A DNA stretch of 64,000 bases from Flammeovirgaceae bacterium UBA7330 (GCA_002471275.1 DKPQ01000012.1:1-64000), one strand, 5' to 3'. Positions 51,267 to 60,169 are shown, counted from the stretch's first letter. The notes: generated by a model not told the origin, from the letters alone. Program-made: numbers and translations.

Positions 51267-52496
51267 TCACCCAAACTGCGGGACCTTCATCGTTTCCCCT
51301 CCGTTCAGTGCGGATTGATGAGCAATCACCCCTGGCACAGTATAAGCAAGTGCTTCATACACATCCACCGTCGGTTTTCTTTCCTTCAGGCAGGCATCTA
51401 CAAATTCATGGGTGATAAAGGTATGCGACCCATGATGGCCACTGTTGTGTCTTAAAGGTTCGGGAAGCGGTTCGGTCTCCCACCATTTGGGTTGGTCGTA
51501 CACCTGCTTTTTGGCCTCGCTACGCACGAAGCCGGCATCGTCTTGTCCTAACTGTTCCGTTGAATTGATAATGATGGAATCGCTTCCAATGGGGTTGGGT
51601 GTGTAAAAGCTCATTTTATTCCCAACCCACTGCGCGCGCTCGCACCCCATGTGGGCACCTTTCCACCAGACATTGACCCGAAAGCTATTTCCCCGGTCGG
51701 TCTTAAACAATGCTGATTCATTCCAGAAGGGATTGCCGTAGCTGTTGTCTTTCAGGATCGGATCATCGTCACCCCATCCGTTGCAGCTTACCTGAGTCAG
51801 CCGTTCCCCCGTCACACTGACCAAATGGGCCGTGCAATGCGTTGGGTAATGCATGGGAGCCACACCATATCGCCAGGTACGCTTACCGTTTTCAAAATAT
51901 AGCTCTTCCAGCCCATCGTGTTGGTATTCTGATTCCGCATAGAAGATGTTGCCAAACTTACCGTCCTTGTAGAAATTTCGTGCAGAAATGGTAAACTGCT
52001 GGTAATAGCTGGTTTCGGCCATCATGTATATCAGACCGGATGTTTTGACCACCTCCAGTAATATTTCAGCTTCTTCTACTGAACCCCAGATAGCCGGTAC
52101 GGCACACAGCACATGCTTCCCGTGTTTGAGACATTCCAGCACATGCTTCACATGATTGGGGCCTTCGGTAAATACGCCAACCGCATCGATATTTTTGTCC
52201 TTTACCAGCTCTTCGAGCGAGGGGTAAGACTTCCCGCAATGGTAAGTCTTCATCAGTTTCTCCCGGCGTTCAGGCCTTAAGTCACTCACTGCTTCAACAG
52301 TACAATCGGGATGCTCATGAAACTGGAAGGAACACCCAAAACGTCCCCCAACAATCCCAATTCTCAACTTTTTAGCCGGAGGTGTCGAAGCAAAAGATGA
52401 ATTCAGGGGCAGAGTCGCTCCCAGCGCTGCTATACTACCGGCTTTCAGGAAATCCCGGCGTGAATGGTGTAGGGTTAGTTTGTTTAGGTTTTTCAT
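51267..52496 (-). CDS. Gfo/Idh/MocA-family oxidoreductase, Tat-exported
   Basis: 409 residues. A Tat signal is visible ('HSRRDFLKAGSIAALGATL', about 11-29). The NAD(P)-binding domain begins 'LRIGIVGGRFGCSFQ' near 45, with 'AVGVFTEGPNHVKHVLECLKHGKHVL' pieces for the second half; the central 'MAETSYYQQF' and later segments form the substrate domain. Exported members of this family act on sugar derivatives in the periplasm, some as NAD-retaining glycosidases. It probably belongs functionally to the neighbouring catabolic genes. Its 3' end adjoins the 21-bp array. Confidence 0.87.
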   Translation of the reverse strand: MKNLNKLTLHHSRRDFLKAGSIAALGATLPLNSSFASTPPAKKLRIGIVGGRFGCSFQFHEHPDCTVEAVSDLRPERREKLMKTYHCGKSYPSLEELVKDKNIDAVGVFTEGPNHVKHVLECLKHGKHVLCAVPAIWGSVEEAEILLEVVKTSGLIYMMAETSYYQQFTISARNFYKDGKFGNIFYAESEYQHDGLEELYFENGKRTWRYGVAPMHYPTHCTAHLVSVTGERLTQVSCNGWGDDDPILKDNSYGNPFWNESALFKTDRGNSFRVNVWWKGAHMGCERAQWVGNKMSFYTPNPIGSDSIIINSTEQLGQDDAGFVRSEAKKQVYDQPKWWETEPLPEPLRHNSGHHGSHTFITHEFVDACLKERKPTVDVYEALAYTVPGVIAHQSALNGGETMKVPQFG

Positions 52497-52536
52497 GGGG
52501 TGCTAGAGTAAGACCAAGTCTCATTACTTAATATGG

Positions 52537-52725
52537 TCAGGCAATTTCATTTTTTGAACTGGTTGTTTGAGGTATTTCATCTGGTGGGATAGCTACTACC
52601 TTTCCATCTCGTGAAATAATTAAAGGGCTGTTATTCTTCTTTTTAAAATCCACCATTTTTCGATATGCTTCCTTAAGCCCCCTATTCACCATTTCTTCAA
52701 GCTCCAGTAGTTCCTTATTTTGCAT
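52537..52725 (-). CDS. Small antitoxin-like protein paired with zeta toxin
   Basis: 62 residues, helical N-terminus ('LLELEEMVNRGLKEAYRKMVDFKK') followed by 'SPLIISRDGKVVAIPPDEIP'. Similar small proteins are found next to Bacteroidota zeta-like kinases and are presumed antitoxins. It begins inside the end of the zeta gene (11-base overlap), so the toxin precedes the antitoxin in the transcript, reverse of the classical epsilon-zeta order. Function is inferred from position. Confidence 0.65.
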   Translation of the reverse strand: MQNKELLELEEMVNRGLKEAYRKMVDFKKKNNSPLIISRDGKVVAIPPDEIPQTTSSKNEIA

Positions 52726-53281
52726 TGTACTTGTTGTTTAAGTAAGACCATTTGTCCTCATTTCTAATAATAACTTCATAACCATATCCCTCAGCAATAA
52801 ATTCGAAATGTTCAGCTGAATTATCTACAAAAATCCACCTATTGACTATTGAATGATAAATTTTAAAAAAATTCACTAAGCCACTTGAGTACCTCCTTTC
52901 AATTATATCTATGGGTATATTGTGGCCTCCTTCTTTGACCCTGGTTTCGACTCTGTGAATTGCCAGCTCAATGGAATCAAGTGCTAGAAAAAGTAAGATT
53001 GTATCATACCCCTGTTGCTTTGCCTTGTGAATCAATCCTTGATATGATTTTGTTGAAAGTGTTGTCTCAAAGGCGAAAGATTCTCCTTGATTTAATAGTT
53101 CTTTAATTCGTTGTAACATCAATCGTCCGGCTCTGATCCCAGCCTTTTCAGGATTTAGCGGAGAAATCCCCTTTGCTATTTCATCCGCATTCACAAATTC
53201 ATCACAGTCAAATATTTCAGGAAGAATTGTATAAGATAAAGTTGTTTTCCCAGCTCCGTTTGGTCCTGCTATGATGTACAT
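52715..53281 (-). CDS. Zeta-toxin-like P-loop kinase
   Basis: About 188 residues from ATG 53281 (a GTG three codons upstream is an alternative). The P-loop GPNGAGKTT lies at residues 6-14, 'DCDEFVNADEIAKGISPLNPE' contains the catalytic acidic region, and 'SFAFETTLSTKSY' matches the zeta fold motif. Zeta kinases phosphorylate UDP-GlcNAc or related nucleotide sugars and block cell wall synthesis. This shorter Bacteroidota branch has not been characterised to my knowledge. It overlaps the small downstream gene and diverges from the sulfatase gene at 53485. Confidence 0.8.
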   Translation of the reverse strand: MYIIAGPNGAGKTTLSYTILPEIFDCDEFVNADEIAKGISPLNPEKAGIRAGRLMLQRIKELLNQGESFAFETTLSTKSYQGLIHKAKQQGYDTILLFLALDSIELAIHRVETRVKEGGHNIPIDIIERRYSSGLVNFFKIYHSIVNRWIFVDNSAEHFEFIAEGYGYEVIIRNEDKWSYLNNKYNAK

Positions 53282-53484
53282 TTTTTTCACATCACAAATA
53301 TAGGATTTCCAATGCCAGTTGCTAGTAGTCAAATTTAAGGAGCAAGGATTGAAAAAAAATATTATTTAAACACTCAATATCGTCAACCAATAATTTCATT
53401 TGAACTTTGTCCTGAAACATGAGACACACAAGATTTTCATAAGTTTTGTGAATTTTCGTAGTCTTACATTTTAAACCCAAACAC

Positions 53485-54945
53485 ATGAAATACTGCTCCA
53501 TACTGCTCATCATCACTGTTCTTTTTTCCTGTACTGAAACCTCCACCGAAACGACTCAAAGTAGTTCACCCCCCAACTTTATTGTCTTTATTGCCGATGA
53601 CGTAAGCTTCGACGATTTTGGGAGTACTGGAAATCCCTATGTCAAAACCCAAAATATTGACCAACTGGCAAAACAAGGCATTAATTTCTCAAACTTTTAC
53701 CTCACCGCCAGCTCATGCAGCCCCAGCAGAAACAGCATCATCACCGGACGATACCCACACAATACGGGGGCACCAGAGCTTCATCAGACCCCACCGGATT
53801 TTATGCAATCGTTTCCGGAACTACTGAAAGCCAATGGTTACTACACCGGGCAATCCGGAAAATTTCACATGGGACCATATGCCCGCAGAGGATTTGATGT
53901 CATCAGTGAAAAACGCTCCGAGACCGGGGATGGTGGCGAGGAATTGTGGGTCAAGACGATCCGAGACCGGCCCAAAGACAAGCCTTTCATGATGTGGTTT
54001 GCGGCCTTTGATGCGCACAGGGCGTGGGGCCCCAACGAGTTTAGTGGCACTCATCACCCGGACAGCATCGTCTCCCCATTTTACCTCGATGAGGGATTTG
54101 AAACGAGGGAAGATCTCGGGAAATATTACGACGAGATCAAACGATTTGACCATTATATCGGACAGGTTGTCGCGGAGCTTAAAAAGCAGGGGGTCTATGA
54201 AAACACCATGATCATCGTGATGGCTGATAATGGTCGCCCCTTCCCACACAGCAAGACCCGTGTCAATGACCGGGGAATGAAATCTCCATTTATCGTTCAC
54301 TGGCCGAAGAGGATCACCAGGGAGCAGGCTTCGGGAAGCCTGGTGAGTGCCATTGACATTGCGCCTACGCTGCTGAGCCTGGCTGGAGTCACACCTACTG
54401 AACAGTTTCAGGGAAAGAGCTTCGACTTATTGATCTCAAACCCTGATCAACCGTTCAGGAATTATGTCTTTGCAGAGCACAACTGGCACGACTATGAGGC
54501 CCACGAAAGGATGGTCCGCAGCAAAGATTTCATGTATATCAAAAACTCACGCCCCAACCTGCCTCAGATGGGCCCGGCCGATGCTGTAGGAAGCCCTTCC
54601 AATGCTGCACTGAGAGCAAGGCAAAAGAATGGTACCCTCACCGCTATCCAGGCTGATATTTATGTGACCCCAAGACCGCATGAGGAGCTATTTGACTGTA
54701 ACGATGATCCTTTGCAGCTCAAGGATATTGCCTCGGTGCCTGAAGTGGCTGATGACCTCTCGAAAATGAGAAATATATTAGAAGAGTGGATCACGGCCAC
54801 AAGCGACAATGTACCCGATAGCCTCACTACCAGCTGGTACACTTACGATCCCGGGTATGTAAAGACCGAATCCCATAGTGTGAGAGGAGAAACTCCCGGT
54901 GAAAGCCTGAACGCGACAAAAAACAACAACCCCGGTCCGTTTTAA
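53485..54945 (+). CDS. Type I sulfatase, lipoprotein (second)
   Basis: 486 residues with lipoprotein Cys16 ('VLFSCTET'). 'NFIVFIADDVSFDDFGSTGNP' carries the metal-binding Asp pair; the active-site Cys78 is in 'CSPSRNSIITGRYPHN', a CxPxR signature needing formylglycine conversion. 'GKFHMGPYARRGFD' and 'MADNGRPFPHSKTR' follow. It resembles heparan N-sulfatase-like/arylsulfatase members of family S1, but the subfamily cannot be fixed by eye. It is separated from the first sulfatase by the oxidoreductase and zeta-toxin genes. Confidence 0.9.
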   Translation: MKYCSILLIITVLFSCTETSTETTQSSSPPNFIVFIADDVSFDDFGSTGNPYVKTQNIDQLAKQGINFSNFYLTASSCSPSRNSIITGRYPHNTGAPELHQTPPDFMQSFPELLKANGYYTGQSGKFHMGPYARRGFDVISEKRSETGDGGEELWVKTIRDRPKDKPFMMWFAAFDAHRAWGPNEFSGTHHPDSIVSPFYLDEGFETREDLGKYYDEIKRFDHYIGQVVAELKKQGVYENTMIIVMADNGRPFPHSKTRVNDRGMKSPFIVHWPKRITREQASGSLVSAIDIAPTLLSLAGVTPTEQFQGKSFDLLISNPDQPFRNYVFAEHNWHDYEAHERMVRSKDFMYIKNSRPNLPQMGPADAVGSPSNAALRARQKNGTLTAIQADIYVTPRPHEELFDCNDDPLQLKDIASVPEVADDLSKMRNILEEWITATSDNVPDSLTTSWYTYDPGYVKTESHSVRGETPGESLNATKNNNPGPF

Positions 54946-54968
54946 ACGAGGTTTAGTATCTTTATTGG

Positions 54969-55592
54969 ATGGGTGTGAAATATCCGGAAAAAGAAGAAGG
55001 GGTAATAGACGATATCACGCTCCTGGAGCCTGAAGGTGTCTACTCCTATGCTGACTACCTGAAATGGACCTTTGAGGATCGAGTAGAGATCATCAAGGGC
55101 AAGATCTTTAAGATGTCTGCTGCTCCGGCCACGAAACATCAGGAAGTAAGTTCAATACTGGGATATGAGATATTTGGTTATTTAAAAGACAAAAATTGCA
55201 AGGTATTCTATGCACCTTTTGATGTTCGGTTCCCAAAAGACCTTTCTGATAGCAATGAAGAAACATTCACGGTGGTTCAGCCAGACATCTCGGTGATCTG
55301 TGACCTTACAAAACTTGATGAGGCGGGTTGCAAAGGAGCCCCTGACCTTATTGTGGAGATTCTATCTCCTTCCACTTCGTCTAAAGACCTCAAGGAAAAG
55401 TTTTGGCTGTACCAGGAACATAAAGTGAAAGAATACTGGGTGGTGTATCCCGGCGAAAACATCATCGAGCCTTTTGAGCTGGATCATGAAGGAACCTTTC
55501 GTTCCAAAGGTAAGTTCGTTGAGGGTGACACCCTCAAATCAACTGTACTATCAGGGTTTTCAATTCAAATAAATGATGTTTTTAAATCCTAA
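54969..55592 (+). CDS. Uma2-family (DUF820) endonuclease-like protein
   Basis: 207 residues of the restriction-endonuclease-like PD-(D/E)xK fold. 'YSYADYLKWTFEDRVEIIKGKIFKMS' pieces, 'VFYAPFDVRFP', 'VVQPDISVICDLTKLD' (the Asp) and 'GAPDLIVEILSPSTSSKDLKEKFWLYQEHKVKEYWVV' pieces carry the ExK-like site. Uma2 proteins are abundant in many bacteria, and their cellular role is not known. It starts 23 bases after the sulfatase stop. Confidence 0.88.
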   Translation: MGVKYPEKEEGVIDDITLLEPEGVYSYADYLKWTFEDRVEIIKGKIFKMSAAPATKHQEVSSILGYEIFGYLKDKNCKVFYAPFDVRFPKDLSDSNEETFTVVQPDISVICDLTKLDEAGCKGAPDLIVEILSPSTSSKDLKEKFWLYQEHKVKEYWVVYPGENIIEPFELDHEGTFRSKGKFVEGDTLKSTVLSGFSIQINDVFKS

Positions 55593-55604
55593 AAGCAGAT
55601 CGAC

Positions 55605-55973
55605 TTGAACCTCCTTATCAACATACTCATAGGAATCATTGCAGCTCAACATCTGTATTTCTTCTATTTTGAAACTTTCGCCTGGACCACGACAGGTCGC
55701 AAAATCTTTAAGCATTTCCCGAAGGAATTTTTCATGCAAACCAAAAGCATGGCTGCCAACCAGGGACTCTATAATGCCTTCCTGGCTGCCGGGCTGATCT
55801 GGAGCCTGACCATAAAGGATCCGGTTTGGAGCACACATATCGCTGTCTTCTTCCTTGGATGTGTTTCCCTGGCCGGAGCATTTGGAGCTTTCACTGCCTC
55901 CAGAAAGATTTTATATATCCAGGGACTTCCTGCTATCATCACACTTATATTCATTCTGATAGTTCAGATATGA
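55605..55973 (+). CDS. DUF1304 family membrane protein
   Basis: 122 residues with four hydrophobic segments; 'IAAQHLYFFYFETFAWTT' near the N-terminus, 'NQGLYNAFLAAGLIW' and 'GAFTASRKILYIQGLPAIITL' are typical of DUF1304. The start is TTG at 55605. Its TGA stop overlaps the next ATG (ATGA). Function unknown. Confidence 0.82.
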   Translation: MNLLINILIGIIAAQHLYFFYFETFAWTTTGRKIFKHFPKEFFMQTKSMAANQGLYNAFLAAGLIWSLTIKDPVWSTHIAVFFLGCVSLAGAFGAFTASRKILYIQGLPAIITLIFILIVQI

Positions 55974-56452
55974 GCATTACTGTTGAGCCCCTGTTTCTTC
56001 CTCAATTCAGAATTTTTGGTGTCTTGATTATCCTGTTTGGCGTCCCCGGTTTCCTGGCATTGCTCATTCCTCTTATCATCAAAATCATATTATGGTTGAT
56101 CGTGTTGGGGATAGGTCTGTTTTTGCTGGCAGGCACACAAATTTTGGAGATCAACAAAGATCAAAAGCAATACCGCTCAGCTGTTTCTTTCTTTGGTTTG
56201 ATCAACTTTGGAGGATGGAAGACCTACTTATCCCTGGAAAACATATTCATCAAACAAGCTAAAGCAAGCCAGAAAATGGCAATTGGTCCCATCCAAAATA
56301 CCGTTAGAATGATGGTATTTGATGCTTATCTAAAGCTCTCTGAAAATGAGAAAATTTACCTTGGTACCGCTAAATCAAAGGAACGCCTGCTTAAAAAAAT
56401 TGAACCCCTTAAAGTTTACCTGGAAATTCCAATCCTTGATCTGTCAAAATAA
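55970..56452 (+). CDS. Small membrane protein, function unknown
   Basis: 160 residues starting at ATG 55970, overlapping the DUF1304 stop by four bases. Two adjacent hydrophobic helices (about residues 15-60) are followed by a basic soluble domain with 'YRSAVSFFGLINFGGWKTYLS' and a Lys-rich C-terminus. An earlier in-frame Met would embed most of the DUF1304 gene and is rejected. Coupled expression with the DUF1304 protein is likely. Confidence 0.68.
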   Translation: MSITVEPLFLPQFRIFGVLIILFGVPGFLALLIPLIIKIILWLIVLGIGLFLLAGTQILEINKDQKQYRSAVSFFGLINFGGWKTYLSLENIFIKQAKASQKMAIGPIQNTVRMMVFDAYLKLSENEKIYLGTAKSKERLLKKIEPLKVYLEIPILDLSK

Positions 56453-56492
56453 AATTCAGGTATTTGGTAAATTCGCCTGTTGATTTAAGAAT

Positions 56493-57236
56493 ATGTTCAG
56501 GCACCAGGGCAAAAGCAGGACGCTCTCGCACAACCTGCAAATTGCCATTGTATTATCCTTTGTTGCTGGCATCGTGAATGTCTCGGGATACCTGGCTATC
56601 AGCCAGTTGACCACCAATGTCACCGGACATTTTGCACTTTTCATCAATGACCTCGCCAACCTGGAATTCTGGAAGGGGACGGTTTACTTTCTCTACATTT
56701 TTTCCTTTTTGATGGGCGCCTTTTCCGCTAATATGCTGATTGAAAAGTTTAGGGAAAATAAGAAGCTCAATGTGTTTGTTTTACCCACCCTGATAGAGTC
56801 GCTGTTACTTATTCTTGTGGCTGTATTAAGTAATGAGACAGGCATGCTGCACCCTAACCTGATCGCCTGTATGCTGCTTTTTGCGATGGGACTGCAAAAC
56901 TCCTATGTCACCAAGATATCCAATGCTGTTGTCCGAACAACCCACCTTACCGGACTTTTTACGGATTTAGGGATTGAAATCTCTCAGCTGTTTTTTCCAA
57001 AAGCTCATCCCAACAGAGAAAAACTTAAAGCCACTATCCAACTGAGGGTCTACATCATCTCCTGTTTCTTTTTGGGAGGGTTAATAGGTGGTTTTCTATA
57101 TGTCAGATTAGGCTATCAATTGAACACACTGATCCTGGGAGCCCTGATCCTGATTATCAGCTTGTTTTATGATGACATGAGATTTGGATTCATTATTGCC
57201 AAAAGAAAATACAAGCAGAAGAAGAAGTTCAATTAA
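56493..57236 (+). CDS. YoaK-family (DUF1275) membrane protein
   Basis: 247 residues and six predicted helices. 'IVLSFVAGIVNVSGYLAISQLTTNVTGHFALF' pieces near 26-52 match the DUF1275 signature 'aG..na.g......t..mTGn', followed by 'CMLLFAMGLQNSYVTKIS' and 'RTTHLTGLFTDLG'. The family has no established function, though transport is suspected. It stands 40 bases after the previous gene and may share its transcript. Confidence 0.88.
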   Translation: MFRHQGKSRTLSHNLQIAIVLSFVAGIVNVSGYLAISQLTTNVTGHFALFINDLANLEFWKGTVYFLYIFSFLMGAFSANMLIEKFRENKKLNVFVLPTLIESLLLILVAVLSNETGMLHPNLIACMLLFAMGLQNSYVTKISNAVVRTTHLTGLFTDLGIEISQLFFPKAHPNREKLKATIQLRVYIISCFFLGGLIGGFLYVRLGYQLNTLILGALILIISLFYDDMRFGFIIAKRKYKQKKKFN

Positions 57237-57319
57237 GGTAATACCTGCAGTTTAATTATTTGTTAATTGAATCAATCTTAACAATCATACGTATAATTAT
57301 AAAAAATACTACACGTGCA

Positions 57320-57589
57320 ATGAATACAAAATTGACTTTGACCATTGAGCAGAAACTCATTGAAGAAGCAAAGAAATATGCAAAAAGCAAAGGGCGGAGT
57401 CTTTCAGATATCATTGAAAACTATCTCAAAGTAATTGTCAAAGAGGAAACTACTCAGGTAATTAATTCATCTCCAATTGCTTCATTACTAAGAGGTTCTT
57501 TTAAGGCACCTGAGGATTTCAATTACAAGAAAGAGTTATCAAAAGCTTTATCAAAAAAATATCTGAAGGGTGGACAAAATATTGATTAA
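57320..57589 (+). CDS. DUF6364-like antitoxin
   Basis: 89 residues from ATG 57320 (MNTKLTLTIEQKLIEEAKKYA); a longer frame upstream is not family-like. 'SKGRSLSDIIENYLKVI' completes a ribbon-helix-helix-like N-terminus and the C-terminus carries the toxin-binding segment 'APEDFNYKKELSKALSKKYL'. It overlaps the PIN gene by 20 bases. A palindrome ATACGTAT lies at 57287-57294 in the promoter region. Typical antitoxin of VapBC-like pairs in Bacteroidota. Confidence 0.82.
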   Translation: MNTKLTLTIEQKLIEEAKKYAKSKGRSLSDIIENYLKVIVKEETTQVINSSPIASLLRGSFKAPEDFNYKKELSKALSKKYLKGGQNID

Positions 57590-57992
57590 TACCGATGTCA
57601 TATTAGATTTCTTTTTTGACAGAAATCCGTTCGCAGAATACGCATCTCAGGTCTTCAGTCTATGTGAAAATAATCTAATAAAAGGGTTTACTACTCCGGT
57701 TATTTATAGCAATGTGTATTATCTACTAAGGCAAACTGCCAGCCATGAAAAGGTGATTGATCACCTAAAACAATTATTAACAATCACTGATATCTTATCC
57801 ATGGATAAAGAGGTTGTAATCAATGCGCTAAATTCAGGATTCAAGGATTTTGAAGATAGTTTGCAAAATTTTGCCGCAGTAAAATATGGTGAAATCAATG
57901 TCATTTTAACTCGAAACTTAAAGGACTTCAAAAAAAGTGAGATCGGAATAATGACACCAGAATTTTATATAAAATCAACCACCAACCTGTAA
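57570..57992 (+). CDS. PIN-domain toxin (VapC-like)
   Basis: 140 residues with a GTG start at 57570 inside the antitoxin gene. PIN-domain acidic residues appear as 'INTDVILDFFFDRNPF' (first Asp), 'DFEDSLQNFAAVKYG' (Glu/Asp pair) and 'LTRNLKDFKKSEI' (last Asp). PIN toxins are ribonucleases cutting tRNA or rRNA. It forms the third toxin-antitoxin module in this accessory segment. Confidence 0.86.
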   Translation: MDKILINTDVILDFFFDRNPFAEYASQVFSLCENNLIKGFTTPVIYSNVYYLLRQTASHEKVIDHLKQLLTITDILSMDKEVVINALNSGFKDFEDSLQNFAAVKYGEINVILTRNLKDFKKSEIGIMTPEFYIKSTTNL

Positions 57993-58028
57993 ACCAGAAT
58001 TCTCCTAATCGATAAAAACCAGATACTT

Positions 58029-58577
58029 ATGAAATACCTCCTCGACGGCCAAGAGACTGAAAGACTTAAATTCCGCTTGGTTCAACCTGATGACTTTGAT
58101 ACCTGGATCAGCCTGTTCAGGGACAGTGACGCCGGTGACTTTCTTGGGATGGCAGATCTTAACACTCCGGCAGAACAATGCCAACGCTGGTTTGACATCT
58201 GTGATAACAGATATAAGAAAGACCTGGGTGGTATGAACGTACTGATAGATAAAACCTTAAATAAGATGGTGGGACAATGCGGTTTGCTTATCCAGGACGT
58301 AGATGAAGTCAAAGAATTAGAGGTTGGTTATTCCATCCTTCCTCAATACCAGGGTAAGGGATACGCAACCGAGGCAGCCAGAAAATGCCGAGATTATGGT
58401 TTTGAACATGACTATTCCGACCACATCATTTCAATCATCCATATTGACAACACGATGTCCGCCAATGTAGCTTTGAGAAATGGGATGACGAAATGGAAGC
58501 GGACAGAGTATAAAAAAATGCCTGTCGATATTTTCAGGATCACCAGGGAAGAATGGCTCAAGGTAAAGTCACAATAA
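58029..58577 (+). CDS. GNAT-family acetyltransferase
   Basis: 182 residues of the RimJ/RimL-like GNAT branch. 'ETERLKFRLVQPDDFDTW' at 10-27, 'LEVGYSILPQYQGKGYATEAA' near 98-118 with the acetyl-CoA loop QGKGYA, and 'NTMSANVALRNGM' near 140 are classic. It would acetylate an amino group using acetyl-CoA; the target is unknown. It begins 36 bases after the PIN gene. Confidence 0.9.
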   Translation: MKYLLDGQETERLKFRLVQPDDFDTWISLFRDSDAGDFLGMADLNTPAEQCQRWFDICDNRYKKDLGGMNVLIDKTLNKMVGQCGLLIQDVDEVKELEVGYSILPQYQGKGYATEAARKCRDYGFEHDYSDHIISIIHIDNTMSANVALRNGMTKWKRTEYKKMPVDIFRITREEWLKVKSQ

Positions 58578-58631
58578 AAAGATAACACCTCTTCAATTGA
58601 ATTAAACAGGATAATTCAACATGTTTGACCA

Positions 58632-59555
58632 ATGAATAAAGTTTTCCTTCTTCTATTATGTCTGATGTTGATGACCGGTTCCGCAATCGCTCAGAAATCT
58701 TATGAGCCCAACTACTTCTACGCTTTCGGCGATATGCCCTATGATGAAGCCTCCATTCCCAGATATAACCGATTGGTAAAAGACATCAATGAAACTGACC
58801 CGGATTTTACCATTCATGTTGGAGATACCAAATCAGGAAGCACTCTATGTTCTAATGAATTCTATCAAAAGACGCTCGATCATTTTAACAGTTTCAATAA
58901 ACCCTTGATCTATACACCCGGAGATAATGAGTGGACGGACTGTGACCGCGAGGCTTGCGGCGAATATGACCCAATTGAAAGACTGGATATCCTGAGAAAG
59001 ACCATGTTCAAAAATCCATCAAAGAGTTTTGGGAAGCATTCAATTGATCTGATCAGCCAAAGTACCCTCTCTCCCTATGAAAAATACGTGGAGAATGTGA
59101 TGTGGAAGCATAAAGACCTTTTAATCTCTGCAGTACATATCTGTGGTTCGAGTAACAATTACCAGGAAGAAGGAGACAATACTGAATTTATAGAGCGAGA
59201 ATCAGCTGCCATTGACTGGATCAAAAGGATCTTTCAAAAAGCAACGGAAGATAATTCCAAAGGAATCGTAATCGCTTTTCATGCCAACATGTTCAGCAGT
59301 CAGGATGATCCGGGGTACACAAAAATTCTGGCCGAGTTGAAGCCATTAATCAGGGATTTCAAAAAACCTGTTCTTGGAATCTACGGAGATTCACACCGTT
59401 TTCTGATCTCACAACCATTGTATCTGGATGGCAAACTGCTGACGAATTTTACTGCTTTGATGGTCTTCGGGTCCGCGGATGTAAATTATGTGAAAATCAG
59501 CATGGATATGAATCGTAACAATATTTTTGATATCGAACCGGTCTACATCGACTGA
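58632..59555 (+). CDS. Secreted metallophosphoesterase-like protein
   Basis: 307 residues with a signal peptide ending 'GSAIAQK'. 'YFYAFGDMPYDE' near 28, 'DFTIHVGDTKSGS' near 58 and 'LIYTPGDNEWTDCD' near 93 are the metal-binding motifs of a calcineurin-like phosphoesterase, with 'VIAFHANMF' and 'GIYGDSHRFLI' near the C-terminus completing the site. Probably a periplasmic phosphohydrolase with unknown substrate. Confidence 0.85.
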   Translation: MNKVFLLLLCLMLMTGSAIAQKSYEPNYFYAFGDMPYDEASIPRYNRLVKDINETDPDFTIHVGDTKSGSTLCSNEFYQKTLDHFNSFNKPLIYTPGDNEWTDCDREACGEYDPIERLDILRKTMFKNPSKSFGKHSIDLISQSTLSPYEKYVENVMWKHKDLLISAVHICGSSNNYQEEGDNTEFIERESAAIDWIKRIFQKATEDNSKGIVIAFHANMFSSQDDPGYTKILAELKPLIRDFKKPVLGIYGDSHRFLISQPLYLDGKLLTNFTALMVFGSADVNYVKISMDMNRNNIFDIEPVYID

Positions 59556-59587
59556 TTACTTTTTCTTATAAGGTTTAAATTGCTTTC

Positions 59588-60169
59588 ATGAATTCAAAAT
59601 ATGTAGCAGACGAGCAATTCAAACAAGTCAATTTTAACGAAACTCCATTTGAAAAGGGTGAATATGAATGCTGTACGTTCATCAGTTGCAACTTCAACGG
59701 AGTGGACCTAAAAGATTTCAAGTTCCTGGAATGCGAATTCATCGAGTGCGATTTTAGCAATGCCAAGATCGACAATGCAGCTTTCCAGGATGCTATTTTC
59801 AAGAATTGTAAGTTGCTCGGCCTTCAGTTTGAGCGCTGCAATACCTTTGGCTTCTCGGTCTCCTTTGATCAATGCGTACTCAACCATTCTACCTTTTACC
59901 AGATGAAGCTCCCGAAAACGCCATTTACATATTGCCAATTGGAGGGTGTCGACTTTACTGAAACGGATCTGAAACAAGCTAAAATCACAGATTGTAACCT
60001 CCTCAATGCCACCTTTGAACGTACCAATCTCGAGCAGGCTGACCTAAGAAACTCCATCAACTACAGCATCAACCCGGAGGTCAATCGCATCAAAGGCGCT
60101 AAATTTTCTTTGTCGGGAGTTGCCGGATTATTGGATAGATATGGCATTTCCATTGATAATGCCAGTTAG
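59588..60169 (+). CDS. Pentapeptide-repeat protein
   Basis: 193 residues rich in A(D/N)LxX-type pentapeptides such as 'CTFISCNFNGVDLKDFKF', 'CNLLNATFERTNLEQADLR' and 'LEGVDFTETDLKQAKITD', predicting a right-handed quadrilateral beta-helix. Several Cys residues lie in the coil. Related QnrB/MfpA proteins mimic DNA to protect gyrase, but this activity is not implied for all family members. It follows the phosphoesterase by 32 bases. Confidence 0.88.
   Translation: MNSKYVADEQFKQVNFNETPFEKGEYECCTFISCNFNGVDLKDFKFLECEFIECDFSNAKIDNAAFQDAIFKNCKLLGLQFERCNTFGFSVSFDQCVLNHSTFYQMKLPKTPFTYCQLEGVDFTETDLKQAKITDCNLLNATFERTNLEQADLRNSINYSINPEVNRIKGAKFSLSGVAGLLDRYGISIDNAS

Noticed and set aside
51167..51415. 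82-codon plus-strand frame across the array and the end of the oxidoreductase gene
   Set aside because: It arises from the periodic array and the antisense of a clearly coding gene; no independent support.
53322..53546. 74-codon minus-strand frame opposite the start of the second sulfatase
   Set aside because: It overlaps the sulfatase signal peptide region antisense and has no recognisable feature.
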